Source of the DNA: Tigriopus japonicus
Lineage: Eukaryota; Arthropoda; Copepoda; Harpacticoida; Harpacticidae
Length of the DNA stretch: 64,000 bases
Reading direction: 5' to 3'
NCBI GenBank assembly: GCA_010645155.1
Contig: CM021320.1
Span: 5,470,724 to 5,534,723 of the forward strand
Positions 25,736-37,610 of the stretch are shown piece after piece. A program made the position numbers and the translations under genes. Numbering within the stretch: position 1 is the first letter of the stretch; each line of letters starts with the position of its first letter. Under the pieces are notes generated by a model. The model saw nothing but the letters and a program-made list of their open reading frames with translations. It searched no databases and was not told the origin of the DNA.

Positions 25736-26869
25736 CACGGTGTTCCGAATGGCTTTTTAGGTTTGAATCAAAATACCCAAAGACACCATGGCAATTTTTG
25801 GACCCACAATTCAATAGGGAACAACTTTACTTTTATTGTATTATACAAGATTAGGTCCAGGAAAAAAGTCATATACCTAAAAATCTATTAAATATAACAT
25901 TTTTTAACAAACTATTTAATCCATATTTAGAGACCATTTAGTTACCTTATGAATTCAAATTGAATAAAAATTCATTCAGCAACAGCTGAGTTATTTGACT
26001 TTGAATGGTCCATTTTTGACCCCAAAAAGCCGAAAAACGCTACAGTTATATGAAAAAACAAATTCCCAAAGATTTCACGTGGCTTTTCAATATTGCAAAA
26101 AAAAAATGATTTTTTTCAGTTTTGAAACTTAAGTGAAAATAGCTCAAAATATGAAAAAATATCACTTAAAATGCACTTAAACAAGATTTTTGGAAAGTTA
26201 TTTTCATAACTATTTAGAGTACGCTATGGTGTGTGTTGTGCCAAAATTTCAAATAAAAATGTCTAACAGGTTCATATCCAAAATTACGAGTTCTAGAAGG
26301 ACCATGTTCAAAATGGACTAAAATCGAGACTTGAAACATTAACCGATTTTTGCAAAACTTTAAATTATCACCCAACTTTGAGTGTCTTTGATACTGCAAA
26401 AGTTTTTTTATTGGAAAATGTATTTTAAATGCCTTTTATGTGCTATTTTTTCTTATTTTGAGCTATTTTGACATAAGTTCCAAAACTCAAAAAAAATCAT
26501 TTATTTTTTGCAATATTGAAAAGCCACGTGAAATCTTTGGGAATTTGTTTTTTCATATAACTGTAGCGTTTTTCGGCTTTTTTGGGTCAAAAATGGACCA
26601 TTCAAAGTCAAATAACTCAGCTGTTGCTGAATGAATTTTTATTCAATTTGAATTCATAAGGTAACTAAATGGTCTCTAAATATGGATTAAATAGTTTGTT
26701 AAAAAAAATATATTTAATAGGTTTTTAGGTACATAACTTTTTCCCTGGACCTAATCTTGTATAAAACAATAAAAGTAAAGTTGTTCCCTATTGAATTGTG
26801 GGTCCAAAAATTGCCATGGTGTCTTTGGGTATTTTGATTCAAACCTAAAAAGCCATTCGGAACACCGTG
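25736..26869. mobile_element. Long foldback (inverted-repeat) element with CACGGTG termini, Transib-like
   Basis: Two arms of about 450 bp (25736 to about 26190, and about 26415 to 26869) are inverted copies with only scattered differences. They flank a spacer of about 220 bp. Both outer ends begin CACGGTGTTCCGAATGG when read inward. CACGGTG resembles the Transib terminal heptamer and the V(D)J RSS heptamer CACAGTG. The flanks are GGGTA on the left and GGTA on the right, consistent with a 5-bp duplication that lost one G, although a 4-bp GGTA duplication is also possible. No transposase frame is present, so it is non-autonomous. High arm identity implies recent insertion or ongoing homogenisation. 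The family assignment rests on termini only. Confidence 0.8.
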
Positions 26870-29306
26870 GGTACCAATGATAGAAGGAAACGAGTAAAAG
26901 TCAGAGAGCATCTACCATAACTCAAGCACCTCTTAAAGACCATCATTCGTTCGTGATGAATGCAAAGCCACAACAAGTACAAAGTCTCTATTATCCACGA
27001 CCTGCTTGGTGTTCATTCCTTCCTTATCTTGTGGAGCCACTCTCTCCGCAAAACCTCAGGAAATCATCAGAGCCCAAATGAACGAGCTCTATGGCATTCA
27101 TGATTGAAGAATTTAGCAATTTGGTTTACCAAGATTCAGAGATGCTTCAAGTGATACATTGGCTCAAGAGGGCAAAGCGTTAAGGTTGATATTTCGGAAA
27201 GCAAATCGTCACCTTCGAAGAGCCAACGAGAAACGAATGTGGAGCCAACTGAAAACTGATAAGGCTAAAGGAGGACTCAATTTTGTGAAGCTATCTTTCG
27301 AAACACCTCCGGCAAAAGTTTCCATCCAAGTTTGCCACACGGTCGTTTTGAGCTGCTCACGGCTGCCGATCGTCAGCTTTTGTGTAAAAAGGCACTGCTT
27401 CCTACTTTCTCTTGGTTTTCTTGGTCTGGTTCGTGTCCCACTTTCTCGAAGGATCTTGAGGGCTCTCTTGAGCTGATGGATCTTTGGATAAAACCAGAGA
27501 TCTTAAAACCTGAAGGGAAAGAAACAATGGTCCATTCACCGAGATGATGAATCTTTTCTCCCTCGTCTTTTTCTGTGTCTCTAAAAAGCCTCCAAGAGAG
27601 AGAGAGAGAGAGGCTCTCATTTCTCGCTTTTCTTAAATGAGGCGCCATTTCTAATTTGAAGTGTGCCAAAAATCAGCTCTCGAGAGCACGATCTTTTTCA
27701 TCCGAGGCATCCATGAGCGAGATTACCTTGGCTTCCAAGATCTAATTGGTGCTTCATTAATGGAACCGATAATTCACCTCGGATTGCCATCCCGTCAGAT
27801 CGGAGAGAACGAGCAGGAAACGAACACCAACCTACCTTCCAATTCTGGAATGGGTCTTGTTTCCTAATTTGTCCAACACGAGGCCCCTTCCCTAGCCTAT
27901 AACGTACATTCGATAGAGGATAGGATGGTAGCCATGATATTATTGAACAGGGACACCCACACACACACACACTCACGTAAACCAACAACAACAACAACAA
28001 GAGTTGTAGTGAAGTAGTTGCTGCTTTCACTACTTTCTTATTGGGGTACGCAAACGGACATTGGGAATCGATTTGAGGGGCATAAAACGAGGCAAGCCTT
28101 TTGCTTCGGAAAGTTGGGACAAATTGTCAGAAAATACAACCACTGGCATGGCATCTAGGAGGAAAATACTAGTTAATTTTGGTTTAAGAGGTTGATCAAC
28201 TCAAGGATCAAGGAGGCAAAACGTGTTCGATGAGAGTCGCTCAATTTTGGTCAATTCTGGGAGTCAAAAGCAAACGTTAAAACATAATTCTCCGGTAATA
28301 TCCGTTATTTCATTACTTGTGAGGCAATGTGAAGATATTATATGGCGTTTTGGTTGATAGTCTTTTTGTGACAACTTGTTATCGAGGACTTGTCGTGTTT
28401 GTTTCGGGACATTATCACTTGGGACTTATTTCACGATGGAGCGGATAAGTCAGGTTTTGACATTTTGCATCAGATTTATTATTATCAGGCTTTTAACCCC
28501 ACGTAAATTAAAAAAATGTCAAAATGGCCCATGATTGTGATATAAACTGGAATATTTTTCCATCCATTCATATGACGTTCTTGAGAGAGGATGGATAAGT
28601 ACGGGGCAAGGTATATTGTAAACACAGACCAATTCTCGTAGTTGTTATTGCTTGATCAAGTGTACTATCATTCACGAGAAAGAAATACAGCTGGAATACA
28701 CCTTTTTCTTTCTCCATTAATAAAAAGTGTACCATGACAAGATTCATGCATCTTTCAATAAGGTCTGAGCTTTAATGAGCCGAGCTCGAGCTTCAGGAAT
28801 CAAGTTATCGGCCATTGTGAGTATTACGAAGAGGACGTGGAGCGTAAAATACCCCATGAGCTTAGTGTGTAGTGTTTATCAAGTTGGACCGGAAGATTGG
28901 TCCATTTGAAAAGGGAACTGATCCAAGATAATCCACAAAGGGAGAGAGGAACGGACGGTAAGTCCGAGTCAGTCGATCGCCATCCCAAAAGTTATACGTA
29001 CACTATACACACAGGGTTCGGGTATGGATCATTCATCAAATTTAACGTCTTTTCTTTCACTTTCTTCTTCATCTTGTCGTTGTGTTGGTCGCTTATTCTG
29101 TTGTTCCGCTCAAGAGCCAAAGAGAACAGAAGGAGAGAGTCCAAGCAAAGTCTTTAGCTTTTTGGGAGAAACCAATTTCGTTGGTGGTGGCGCCGTTGGG
29201 CCGCCATTCAATTCCCTCAAAATGGGAGGAATTTTCGATGAGGAACTTGATATGTTCTAAAGGAATTTCCTCCTGCCTTCAGCTCAAAGCCTTTCCTATT
29301 GAGTTG

Positions 29307-29343
29307 GAGAGAGTGAAAGAGAGAGAGAAAGAGAGAGAGACGG
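29307..29343. repeat. (GA)n microsatellite
   Basis: About 37 bp of GAGAGA with a few interruptions in non-coding sequence. Confidence 0.8.
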
Positions 29344-29863
29344 GAAGACACCCGCACACACACTCACTTTCACGGATCCTTCCTTCTCTTTCTCCTTCTT
29401 GATTATCACGGATCAATAGCTTCTTCTTACCAAAAATAGTAAATGAAACGCCTCTTGGAACACACTCCCATGCCATCATTTGTGGAAGGTGCGGTTCCTT
29501 CATGAGGCAACATGATGGGAAAATATGACAAACAATGCTGGTTGGTCGTCGACGACTACATTTGCGGGAGGGGTGGGACGTGGCAAGGCAAAGAATTTCG
29601 GCAAAACACCTCATTAATATCAATACAACTTGAAATCTCTTTCAAGCTAATACAGAGCCTTTGGGCAGAGTTTCCCTCAAGACGCAAGACGGACTTCGAA
29701 GAAGAAAGAGAGGAAGGACCACATCCCCCACCATCAGCCAACGAACCATCAACCCAGATCCCCAAAGAGTCTTCCAACCACTCGCTCTCTCACACTCGCT
29801 TACTCACTCAGTTAGTCAGTTCGTCAGTGAGTAAGTAAGTCAGTTGGTCTCGAGCTTTCTCTT

Positions 29864-29880
29864 CATCCATCCATCCATCC
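29864..29880. repeat. (CATC)n microsatellite
   Basis: Four CATC units in non-coding DNA, next to (GTAA/GTCA)-like short repeats. Confidence 0.8.
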
Positions 29881-32805
29881 TTCGTTGTTCCTAAAGAGAC
29901 TCTAAAGGGAATCAACGGCCAAGAAATGGACCAAGTTATGAAATGACGATGAGACACAGACATCGTGTGTTCCAAATTAAGGATCACGATCACACATACT
30001 CATGCCTTGTCCGTACACTGGACACGTTTTGTTTTTCAGACTTGCGTTATGTGGACTCTCAAAAGATGAAGAAAAAGACTTGACCCTGACCATTGGCAAG
30101 TGAGAAGAGTTCCTTTTAATCCATTTGATGGTGGGGAGAGGCCATGAGGGCCTTATTTCTTTCACGTATCATTTCTCTCCTCGCCACTTCAATGATGGAT
30201 CATTTCAATGGAACAAGGAACATATGGAACCACTTTCGTTCCAACACGGTACCTTGGGCAAAGAACACGAGGAGAAACGTCACTGAGATCCCTAGTTCCA
30301 CATAAATTTAAGATAAAACCAAGTGGGCGGATTCGGGAAAACACATGGCTATCAATGAATTTTACGTCGAAGTCCGATATTGTCAATCAGATTGCATGTC
30401 ACTTCCAATACATTCAGGTGGTTCATCCAAGCGAGGTTAGTAAAATCTGTCTCCTAATGGAAAAAGGTCGAAAGATTGGTGGAAAGTGTGGTCATGTCAA
30501 AGAACAATGAATTAAGTAACCAATCATTGATTGACCTTACCTACATTGAAATGGAAGTTTGGCCAAGAATCTCTTGTTAGTTGTTGACTCTGAAAGAACT
30601 ACCAGTTGATTTAACCTTACTTCTTGTCCTATTGAAGGTTGCGTTAATCTTGGCTTTAGCTGAGAGGAAGGTTTTTCTTCCCGTAAATTGAGTCTAATTT
30701 ACCACCCAATAAAGGACAAGGCCAAGCAGGCTTGTCAGGTTCTAAGTGAAAATCCCTGTTGTTGTTGATTCTGATGACAACCAGCAATTGAAGTGAGAGT
30801 GAATTGATTCTACTGATGGCCTTCAATGCGGAACGAAGACTGTGTGAATGGAATCACATCCATTCTCACTCGCTTTCTCCCTCTTTCCGGCCTCAGTTTT
30901 TCTTCTTCTTTCTTTCTTTTCGATGCTTTGTTTGTAACAAACACAAGCTCTGATGAATGCGTTTCGGCTCGAGAATTCCACCTAAACCAGCTGCATCCCT
31001 CAAAGATAGTATTTCTTCAACCCCTATCGAACCATTAGAATGTTAGTGGTCTTGCAGGTGGGTTCTGGAGATTGAAATTGGCCAACTAGTAGTGTGTTTC
31101 CACTCATCCATACACATCTACGTAGTATGTAGTACCACAACGGGGAGCAAGAGGAAGAGGGAGAGAATGCTTCACATTCTTGGCCATAAAGCCTAAAGCG
31201 GCGATCAAGCGGCCTCTACGAGCATTGGATGGTGGTCTACCATATGTGGTTGGGTATCGATTTTGAAATCCATTCAATGTTAGCTTTCCCGTTTATTCAT
31301 CCCGTTCCAAGGAGCTCACTCTTTCGGGTATGCAATCTAACAGCCAGCAAAGCAAGCACTTTAGTGTAGGTACTATGACGTAGGGAGGTCTCTTGTTGTA
31401 TTCCTCGTCAACTCACTCACTCGATGGAGAGATAGATGGGATCGCTTTGGTTCCAAATTCCGATATAGAATGAGAGGGTGGTTTCAATGGATCAGCTTGC
31501 AATTTTCGGTGGATCCCTTCAAAATATTGATGGAGAGGATTAGCCTGGATTCCCAGTCTTTCAAAGGGGCTCTAGAGGCTCTGTGTGGGTTCTGGATCAA
31601 AGCCTTCGCTTTTTTGTGTTTACTCCAAAGTTATTGGAAGACAGACATGGCAAACGAAGAATGTTGCTTTTCCGAGGATAAGACACAAATACTGGAAAAA
31701 AATGTGGAAAAAACACAACAAACAATCGTTTAATCTTAAACGATTGGTTGCTTTCTTCGAATGTTGGAAATACTTTCTAGGAAAAAATCTCAGGAAATAT
31801 TCCTCCCTCCAATGGTCATTATGGACCATAACTTGTTGTTGGATTAGTCGCAAAATTAAAAGCGTTCGAGCATATTGTGTGACTGTAATAATAACAACCA
31901 ATCCCAAGTCCGTTCGTTAATGATTCGATAACAAAAAGGACCCATGAAGAGCTATGTTTTTGTGCCAAGAATTAACTTAGCCAAATGGTGTGAAAGGCAT
32001 TACCTACCTGCCGGTTGTGCTTAGCCCTTTAATCGGCTCACCATTCTTGAACATAACACATTGGAGGGAAATGGCGAACAAGAAGAAGAAAGAGAGCATC
32101 ATGTTCTTCGTTCGTTACACACTTTGGACCGCCTGCCTGTCTGCCATCCTGCCTGCCTGCCAATGTACGGACGGACGTACTTTTCGGCCTCAAATGCGTG
32201 TCCATTAGCTGCCTCCGCTTTTTTGTTGATAAATTGTTAGTCTTACCCTCCAGGGTTATCAATTTCTTCCTTGGTCATTCATTTTTCAACCTTTTCTCCC
32301 AAGATGTTTACCGTTGGTGAGTTAAAAAAAAGACCATTGGACGATTACGGAGCGCCATTGCTCTTGGGGAAGAAATAGTCGGGATCTTGAAATTGCCCAC
32401 CCATCAAGCCTTCTCTTGCATAGTTTGGCCATAAAAGTACGAAATAAGGAGGCATCTGGGATAATGGTCGAAGAAGACCGTTCGTAGGATGGGAGAAGAA
32501 ACTCTTCTAAAGCCAACGGAATGGGCATGAGGTTAAAATTGAAAGCAAACATTGACACTCGAGGAAGTGAAAGGGACTTGAGGGCCACCAAAGTTATTGT
32601 TCCAGTTCCAGCTAGAGGCTGTGGGAAACTGGAAAGTGGATGGATGGACCACCCGGCTAAACCAAAACTAACATTTTCCCCTTCTCTCTGTCTCTCTCTT
32701 GCTCTCTTTAACTGTGGCAACCAATTGGCCACCAACCAGACACATTGAGGCTAAAGGCACAGATTGACCGTTTGACGTCTTGTGTTCTGACTCTGAGGAC
32801 AACTT

Positions 32806-32811
32806 TTTATT
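32806..32811 (-). terminator. Poly(A) signal AATAAA for the Kunitz gene
   Basis: TTTATT on the plus strand reads AATAAA on the minus strand, about 85 nt after the stop at 32896. The distance suits a short 3' UTR. Confidence 0.55.
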
Positions 32812-32895
32812 GGGCTGAAGAAATAGAAATAGTTACATAAATACAGGTGAATACTCTGTCAATGCTAGTAGATCGATCTGGAGGCTTGACGTGCT

Positions 32896-33776
32896 TCAAG
32901 GTGAGCAAGTGGATTCACAGAGCTCTTTGCAGGCAAAGTTGTTTTCATTGCCAACTAAATCCGTTCGACTGCCACCACCGACGGCTCCATTGTAGACGAA
33001 CTCTTCGCAACTATCACCGTTGAAATACCATCTGAAGATGATGGCACGACCAAAACCCGGGGTCTTGGGCAAACCACATACCTGACTGTCCACTGAAAGA
33101 GACACAAATTCGCGAGTTATCAACTGAGTCATCAATGTAGAGCAACCACTTTCAGACTTGTTCAGGGGGATTTCCATTTCAAGTCCAACTCGGAGAGATG
33201 AAAGAAGGAAATTACTGCAATGGTCCGGTGCCAAGTCAGGACATGGGGGTCTGGCTAGCTTTCATCTGGGGTTTACACAAGCCTCGTCTTACATGTGTAT
33301 GTTTCTTGTGATGAAGAAAAACAACGTTCCATGGAACAAGCGGAACAAGAGCCCTCAACCAAAAAAGCGAGCAAAAAGAAATCTCCGCGTGCTATTCTTT
33401 CATTTTCGTCTCGAGACAGATTGGACAGATATCATTCAGAGTGGAATGGATCGAAATTCTCGAGCTTTGTTCCAAGTCTTTTCCAGATTATATGTGTCCA
33501 TGTCTACTATCTTATTCTCTCACCTGGTGTATTGTGACAACAACACGTATTGCAACCATCGGATGTGACCGAATTGACACAATGCTTGGCTCCAGGATTG
33601 GAGGCGAGGCACTCTTCAGGGGTGAAAGGGGTGGATGGGCAATCGTCGGAGCTCTCATCGGCGCCCACTACGACGAAATCCAGATCGTCGTCAGATCGTT
33701 TGGAAACATGGGCACTGTGGGCCACGGCCGATAAAGTGGCCAAAAAGACAATGATGGAAGCTCTGAATTGCATCAT
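32896..33776 (-). CDS. Secreted Kunitz-type protein with an N-terminal Cys-rich domain, atypical
   Basis: Two exons, 33524-33776 and 32896-33092, join with GT-AG borders (CCAG|GTGAGA and CTCTTTCAG|TGGAC) in phase 1 to give 149 aa. The start is ATGATGCAATTC at 33776. Residues about 1-22 form a signal peptide (MMQFRASIIVFLATLSAVAHS). A basic KRS site and an acidic stretch follow. Next is a seven-Cys segment ending in CNTCCCH, then a Kunitz/BPTI-like domain from CGLPKTPG to CESTC. The core FRWYFN, EEFVYNG and NENNF motifs are present. The positions equal to BPTI Cys14 and Cys38 are not Cys: GRA stands where BPTI has C14-K15-A16, so P1 is Arg. The loop after FVYNG is enlarged and an extra Cys precedes the last two. 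Kunitz proteins usually inhibit serine proteases; whether this one does is unclear. Confidence 0.85.
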
Positions 33777-33787
33777 ATTCAATTATT

Positions 33788-33824
33788 GACTGATGAGAAG
33801 GGTACGACGGAAATCTCTATTTAT
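33788..33824 (-). promoter_or_regulatory. Core promoter of the Kunitz gene: TATA box plus arthropod initiator
   Basis: On the minus strand ATAAATA lies at 33818-33824 and TCAGTC, the arthropod initiator consensus, at 33788-33793. If the A at 33791 is +1, the TATA element sits at about -27 to -33, the classic spacing. The 5' UTR to the ATG at 33776 is then about 15 nt. Transcription start is inferred, not observed. Confidence 0.7.
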
Positions 33825-36262
33825 GCCAAATAACGGTTCGTCGCAATCCTCATTGGGCTTGGGCCTGCCTTTCCACTTGAAAGACCACCAAGAAAGACGC
33901 ATGTAAGCATGCAAACGAGTGCATGTTATGGATACTTGAGAGATCGAACTGGTTCAGCCAAGATTGGGGAATTCCATCTCGCGGGAAAGTTAACCAACAA
34001 AGATTTAGCCATTTCATGTCTCCCTCCGTCTTTTTATTTTGCAGATTTGTTTTTAAATCCTTCATGGTGAGGAGAGGCTTTGAAAGGGGATAGTTCATAA
34101 TTGTCTTTTTAACCAGAGATTATGCCTTCTGAATGATGATAATTTGAAGTTGGGGGGCTGCATTGTTATTCAGACGAAAACTAGCTCAATACGATGAATG
34201 ACTTCGGCAACTTTGAGCCTTGCTTTTGATGGGCAAATTTTCAAAACGAAGGGTATATAATTTTGAGTTGGAGTAAATCTATTTCGAAATGGCATAATCT
34301 TAATAATAACTAGGGCTCAAACAATGTTGCAAAATGGAACTTGCATCACAAATTTGTTTTTTTGTCCCTTTTAGCAAGATGTTTTCGCAACAAACAATTT
34401 TTTTTAAATCTTTTAACATCCATTATTTAAATCCATTGAGTAACTGTTTAAATTTATGCATTTAATACGCATTTACAACCTACTTGCAAAACTTTTTGAT
34501 TCTTTCTTGCAGATTTTTAATGCATTAATATTTTTTGCAAAACCAACCTGTGTTCTTAAGGGAGCCAAAGGTTGAAGAAAAAACAAACTTAGGATAGAAA
34601 GCAAGGACCTTTCAGAGAGATCTGACCCATTTTTGGCAAATGTCATGCTTTTGGTCAAACGAGATTTTTTTGGCTAATTTTGAATGTTTTTGTCAAAGAG
34701 GGAATTTTTTAGACCAGAAAATAGCAACTTCTAGCACTTTTCGTCAAACTGAGTTCAGCTATGAGAAAAGTATTGCAACTTAAGCTAAAAAGGGCAACAT
34801 CACACTCATTTAATTCAGGTCTATTCCCTTTTTCTTGAGTGTAGCATTGGCTAATATAGTGTTGTTGTTCTTCTAGTTTCAATTTCAATTTCCACCTTAA
34901 AAATTCGTTGTGACGAGTTGAAATGGTGAAAATATGGGGAAAGCGTAATCTCACAAAAGTTGGCAATTGAGTCAAGACAATGATCTAAACTTAAACACGT
35001 AACAGAAAATTGGAAAGAGCCCACTTACCTTCAGATACTCTGTGAATTAAACGTTGTGAAAAATGCGTCTACGTAAACTCAACCAAATAAACAAGAGTTG
35101 TGAACCACATAAAATTGAAAACGTCACTATTTTGAGTTCTGCTCTTCCTTCCTGTGTTAATATTGTGACTATTCAAAATTTTCAAAAGTAGAATCACATC
35201 TCTAGAGTAATTCAAGTTAATTTGCAACATTCATTTGATACCCAGAAATGTTCTGTTTCGCAAATGTATAACAAAGACAAAACATTCCGTTCATTCTAAA
35301 GTGAGAGGTTACGTTCACATAAATTTAGGAGTGATGAAAGCAAATATGACTTGGGCCAAACCATAAACAAGTTTTTGCAACAGGTTTAGATACTTAAACA
35401 CCAAGCTACTAATGAGGACCTCCTGGTTTTGTGCGATCGTGCAAAATTGATAAAACGGCTCCAAACGATAGTTCACACTGCCTTTCTAGGTTCGTCGTTG
35501 CAACGCAGGTATCTAAACAGAGCACTGCTTCACATGGTAACAGCGTGGGAGACTTCCTGTGACAAGTACTTCATGGCATATCATTCATTGACTTACGACT
35601 TGTTCATCAGATTTGTGCTGAGGGTTCTTTTTTATTTCCAGTTAATTTAGTCCTTTGTCTGACAGCCCTCCGGATGATGATGATGATGATACGAATGAAG
35701 CTGTGTGTGAGTGAGATGATTTGTGCCGTCGGTTGCATGTCACTCATTCACTCACTCACCTCGTGAGAGATACGCAATGACTTATGGCATGCCTCCTGGT
35801 GCTTAAAAGAAGCCAACGGGCGACATTCTCTTTGTCAATACGACTTTTGCCCCTTTGCCGGTTCACGAGAACGTTCAAAAAATGTGAATGTTTTATGGCA
35901 ACTTTGATCGCTGTAGACTGGTTAGACATGAGGGTATCCCGAGTATGCATTAGCTCCTGTACAATAGGTGAGTGTCTCCAATGAGACCCAGTTTTGGTGG
36001 AGGAAGCACGAATTACATTTCATAGAATTGTTCTTGCTTCTACATACAGTGATAAGTGACGCATATCAAGTGGTTAAATATTGTTTCCATGTCTTAGAAA
36101 CACGGGGTATTGAATTTTTGCGGCAAGGACAGACGATCGGACTTCCCAAAAATTAACATTCAAAATATGTAATAACGGAATTTCGTTATTTTGTGTAATA
36201 AGCACTTACTTTGTCTTGTCCTAAACAAATCAAGCTGATTGACGTCTCTACAGACAAACGAT
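33825..36262. other. Non-coding stretch between the Kunitz gene and tRNA-Pro
   Basis: AT-rich, with short incoherent frames on both strands and no recognised domain. It contains a (GAT)n run at 35673-35690. Upstream regulatory sequence for the Kunitz gene is expected near 33825-34100. Confidence 0.45.
35673..35690. repeat. (GAT)n microsatellite
   Basis: Six GAT triplets in non-coding sequence. Confidence 0.85.
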
Positions 36263-36268
36263 AAAAAA
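36263..36268 (-). terminator. Pol III terminator T6 of tRNA-Pro
   Basis: Six A on the plus strand give TTTTTT on the minus strand, starting seven nt past the discriminator base of the tRNA. This is the standard RNA polymerase III stop. Confidence 0.85.
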
Positions 36269-36275
36269 CAATGCT

Positions 36276-36347
36276 GGGCTCAGCCGGGATTTGAACCCGG
36301 GACCTCGCGCACCCGAAGCGCGAATCATACCCCTAGACCACTGAGCC
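36276..36347 (-). tRNA. tRNA-Pro (anticodon CGG)
   Basis: A 72-nt nuclear tRNA gene. The acceptor stem GGCTCAG pairs perfectly with CTGAGCC, followed by discriminator C; CCA is not encoded, as in eukaryotes. The anticodon stem CGCGC/GCGCG encloses loop TTCGGGT, so the anticodon is CGG and it decodes CCG. The T arm CCGGG-TTCAAAT-CCCGG is intact. The internal pol III promoter boxes fit: A box TGGTCTAGGGG and B box GGTTCAAATCC. There is no intron. A T6 terminator follows. It is a single copy, the only tRNA in the window. Confidence 0.97.
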
Positions 36348-37554
36348 ATGTTTCTTTATTTGCACGTTTGATAATAGCCATCATTAGAATTGTCAGTATT
36401 TTTCTGCCTGGTCCAACTTTCCAGCAAGATGACTTTGCACTTTCGGCAAGTTGCAATGTTCTACTTACAAGATAAGGCACTTTGTTCCTCCTTTCGTTCG
36501 TTCGTTCGTTCGTTTACTCGCTCATTGCTGATCTATTGGTTTCTTCTGTTTGCGTTTGACTTGGCAGCTCTTTCAGGATTCTCAGGTTCACTTCTGGATA
36601 TGCTTCGCTTTTTGTGTGTCTGTTGTTTCTGCTTCTTCTTCAGAGTTTCAATGCCTTACGGGGAAACTATTGGAGATTTTATTTGCTTCCATTGAGCATC
36701 CCTCCTCAATCTCTCAGAACCAGCTCGTCATAGCTATGAAGAGGGGTTCAGTGCCAGTAGCCTCTTCACTAAATACCTTCGGGAACCACCTCCACCATGG
36801 ACTGCTCAAGCTCTGGACTTGCTCTCCATTTCCAGTGTGTTGTTGCTCCAGGAGTGGCAGGTTTTTCCTCGACTATTAGCCATTAAAGGGTTGACTTTCC
36901 TGAGAATGGGTGCTTGGTCCTTGCCCCATGTGGCCAGAACTCGCAGCCTGATGAGATGAGTTGGGTGAGTTGTTGCCCATCTTCAAAGGAAAGGTGATTT
37001 CCACAAATTTGGAACACAAGGAAAAGAGGAGAAGAGGAGGAGGAGGAGAAGAAAATGGCATCCTCCCCTTTTTCTGTGGCCATTCGCTCGACGCAAAGTT
37101 TTTCTTCCTCCTTTTTCTCAGGAGCACATAAAAAATAGTAAGACTTGGTCTTCCTTCCCATGTGCAAAACACATTATTCCTACTTGTACAGCCGTATACT
37201 TACTGGCGAAGAGCTCGAAGAGTATGATTGAATAAGAAATGCGAGGCCATTCTTAATCTCGAGTCCTTTCTTTTTATTATTTCTCTTTTCCTACCTCATC
37301 CCAAGTTCCTTTCTCTAGTTTGGAGATCTATGGAGGGACTAAAGGTTGTTCCATCTCCTTCTATTTCAGAACTTGGAACTGTCGGATTTGAGTGGAACAC
37401 GAGAAAGAATGAGAGAGCACGAGGGAGAAAGACAGCCCGAGTGATCCAATTGTTTTGGAACCTCGTGCTCCAATGACATTTGAAGCGGACAATTGGGCTC
37501 TGTGCTCCAAAAACACGATGGTGCTTAATTTCCTCTTGCTTTAGTAAGAGGCTG

Positions 37555-37610
37555 AAAATAAGAGAGAGAGATGGAGAGAAAGAAAGAGACAGAGAGGGAG
37601 AGAGAGAGAT
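37555..37610. repeat. GA-rich polypurine tract
   Basis: About 55 bp of GAGAGA/GAAAGA sequence, one of several such tracts in the window. Confidence 0.8.

Larger units (their letters stand above)
26870..32895. other. Non-coding stretch, no gene recognised
   Basis: Frames here are short and overlapping. A plus-strand frame at 27159-27476 starts with a basic, protein-like stretch but breaks into two frames near 27335 and matches nothing I know. Simple repeats include GA runs at 27593-27613 and 29307-29343 and (CATC)n at 29864-29880. The last few hundred bases include the 3' flank of the Kunitz gene. Confidence 0.45.

Noticed and set aside
27159..27547. Two staggered plus-strand frames suggesting a frameshifted pseudogene
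   Set aside because: No recognisable homology in either part. Staggered frames are common by chance here.
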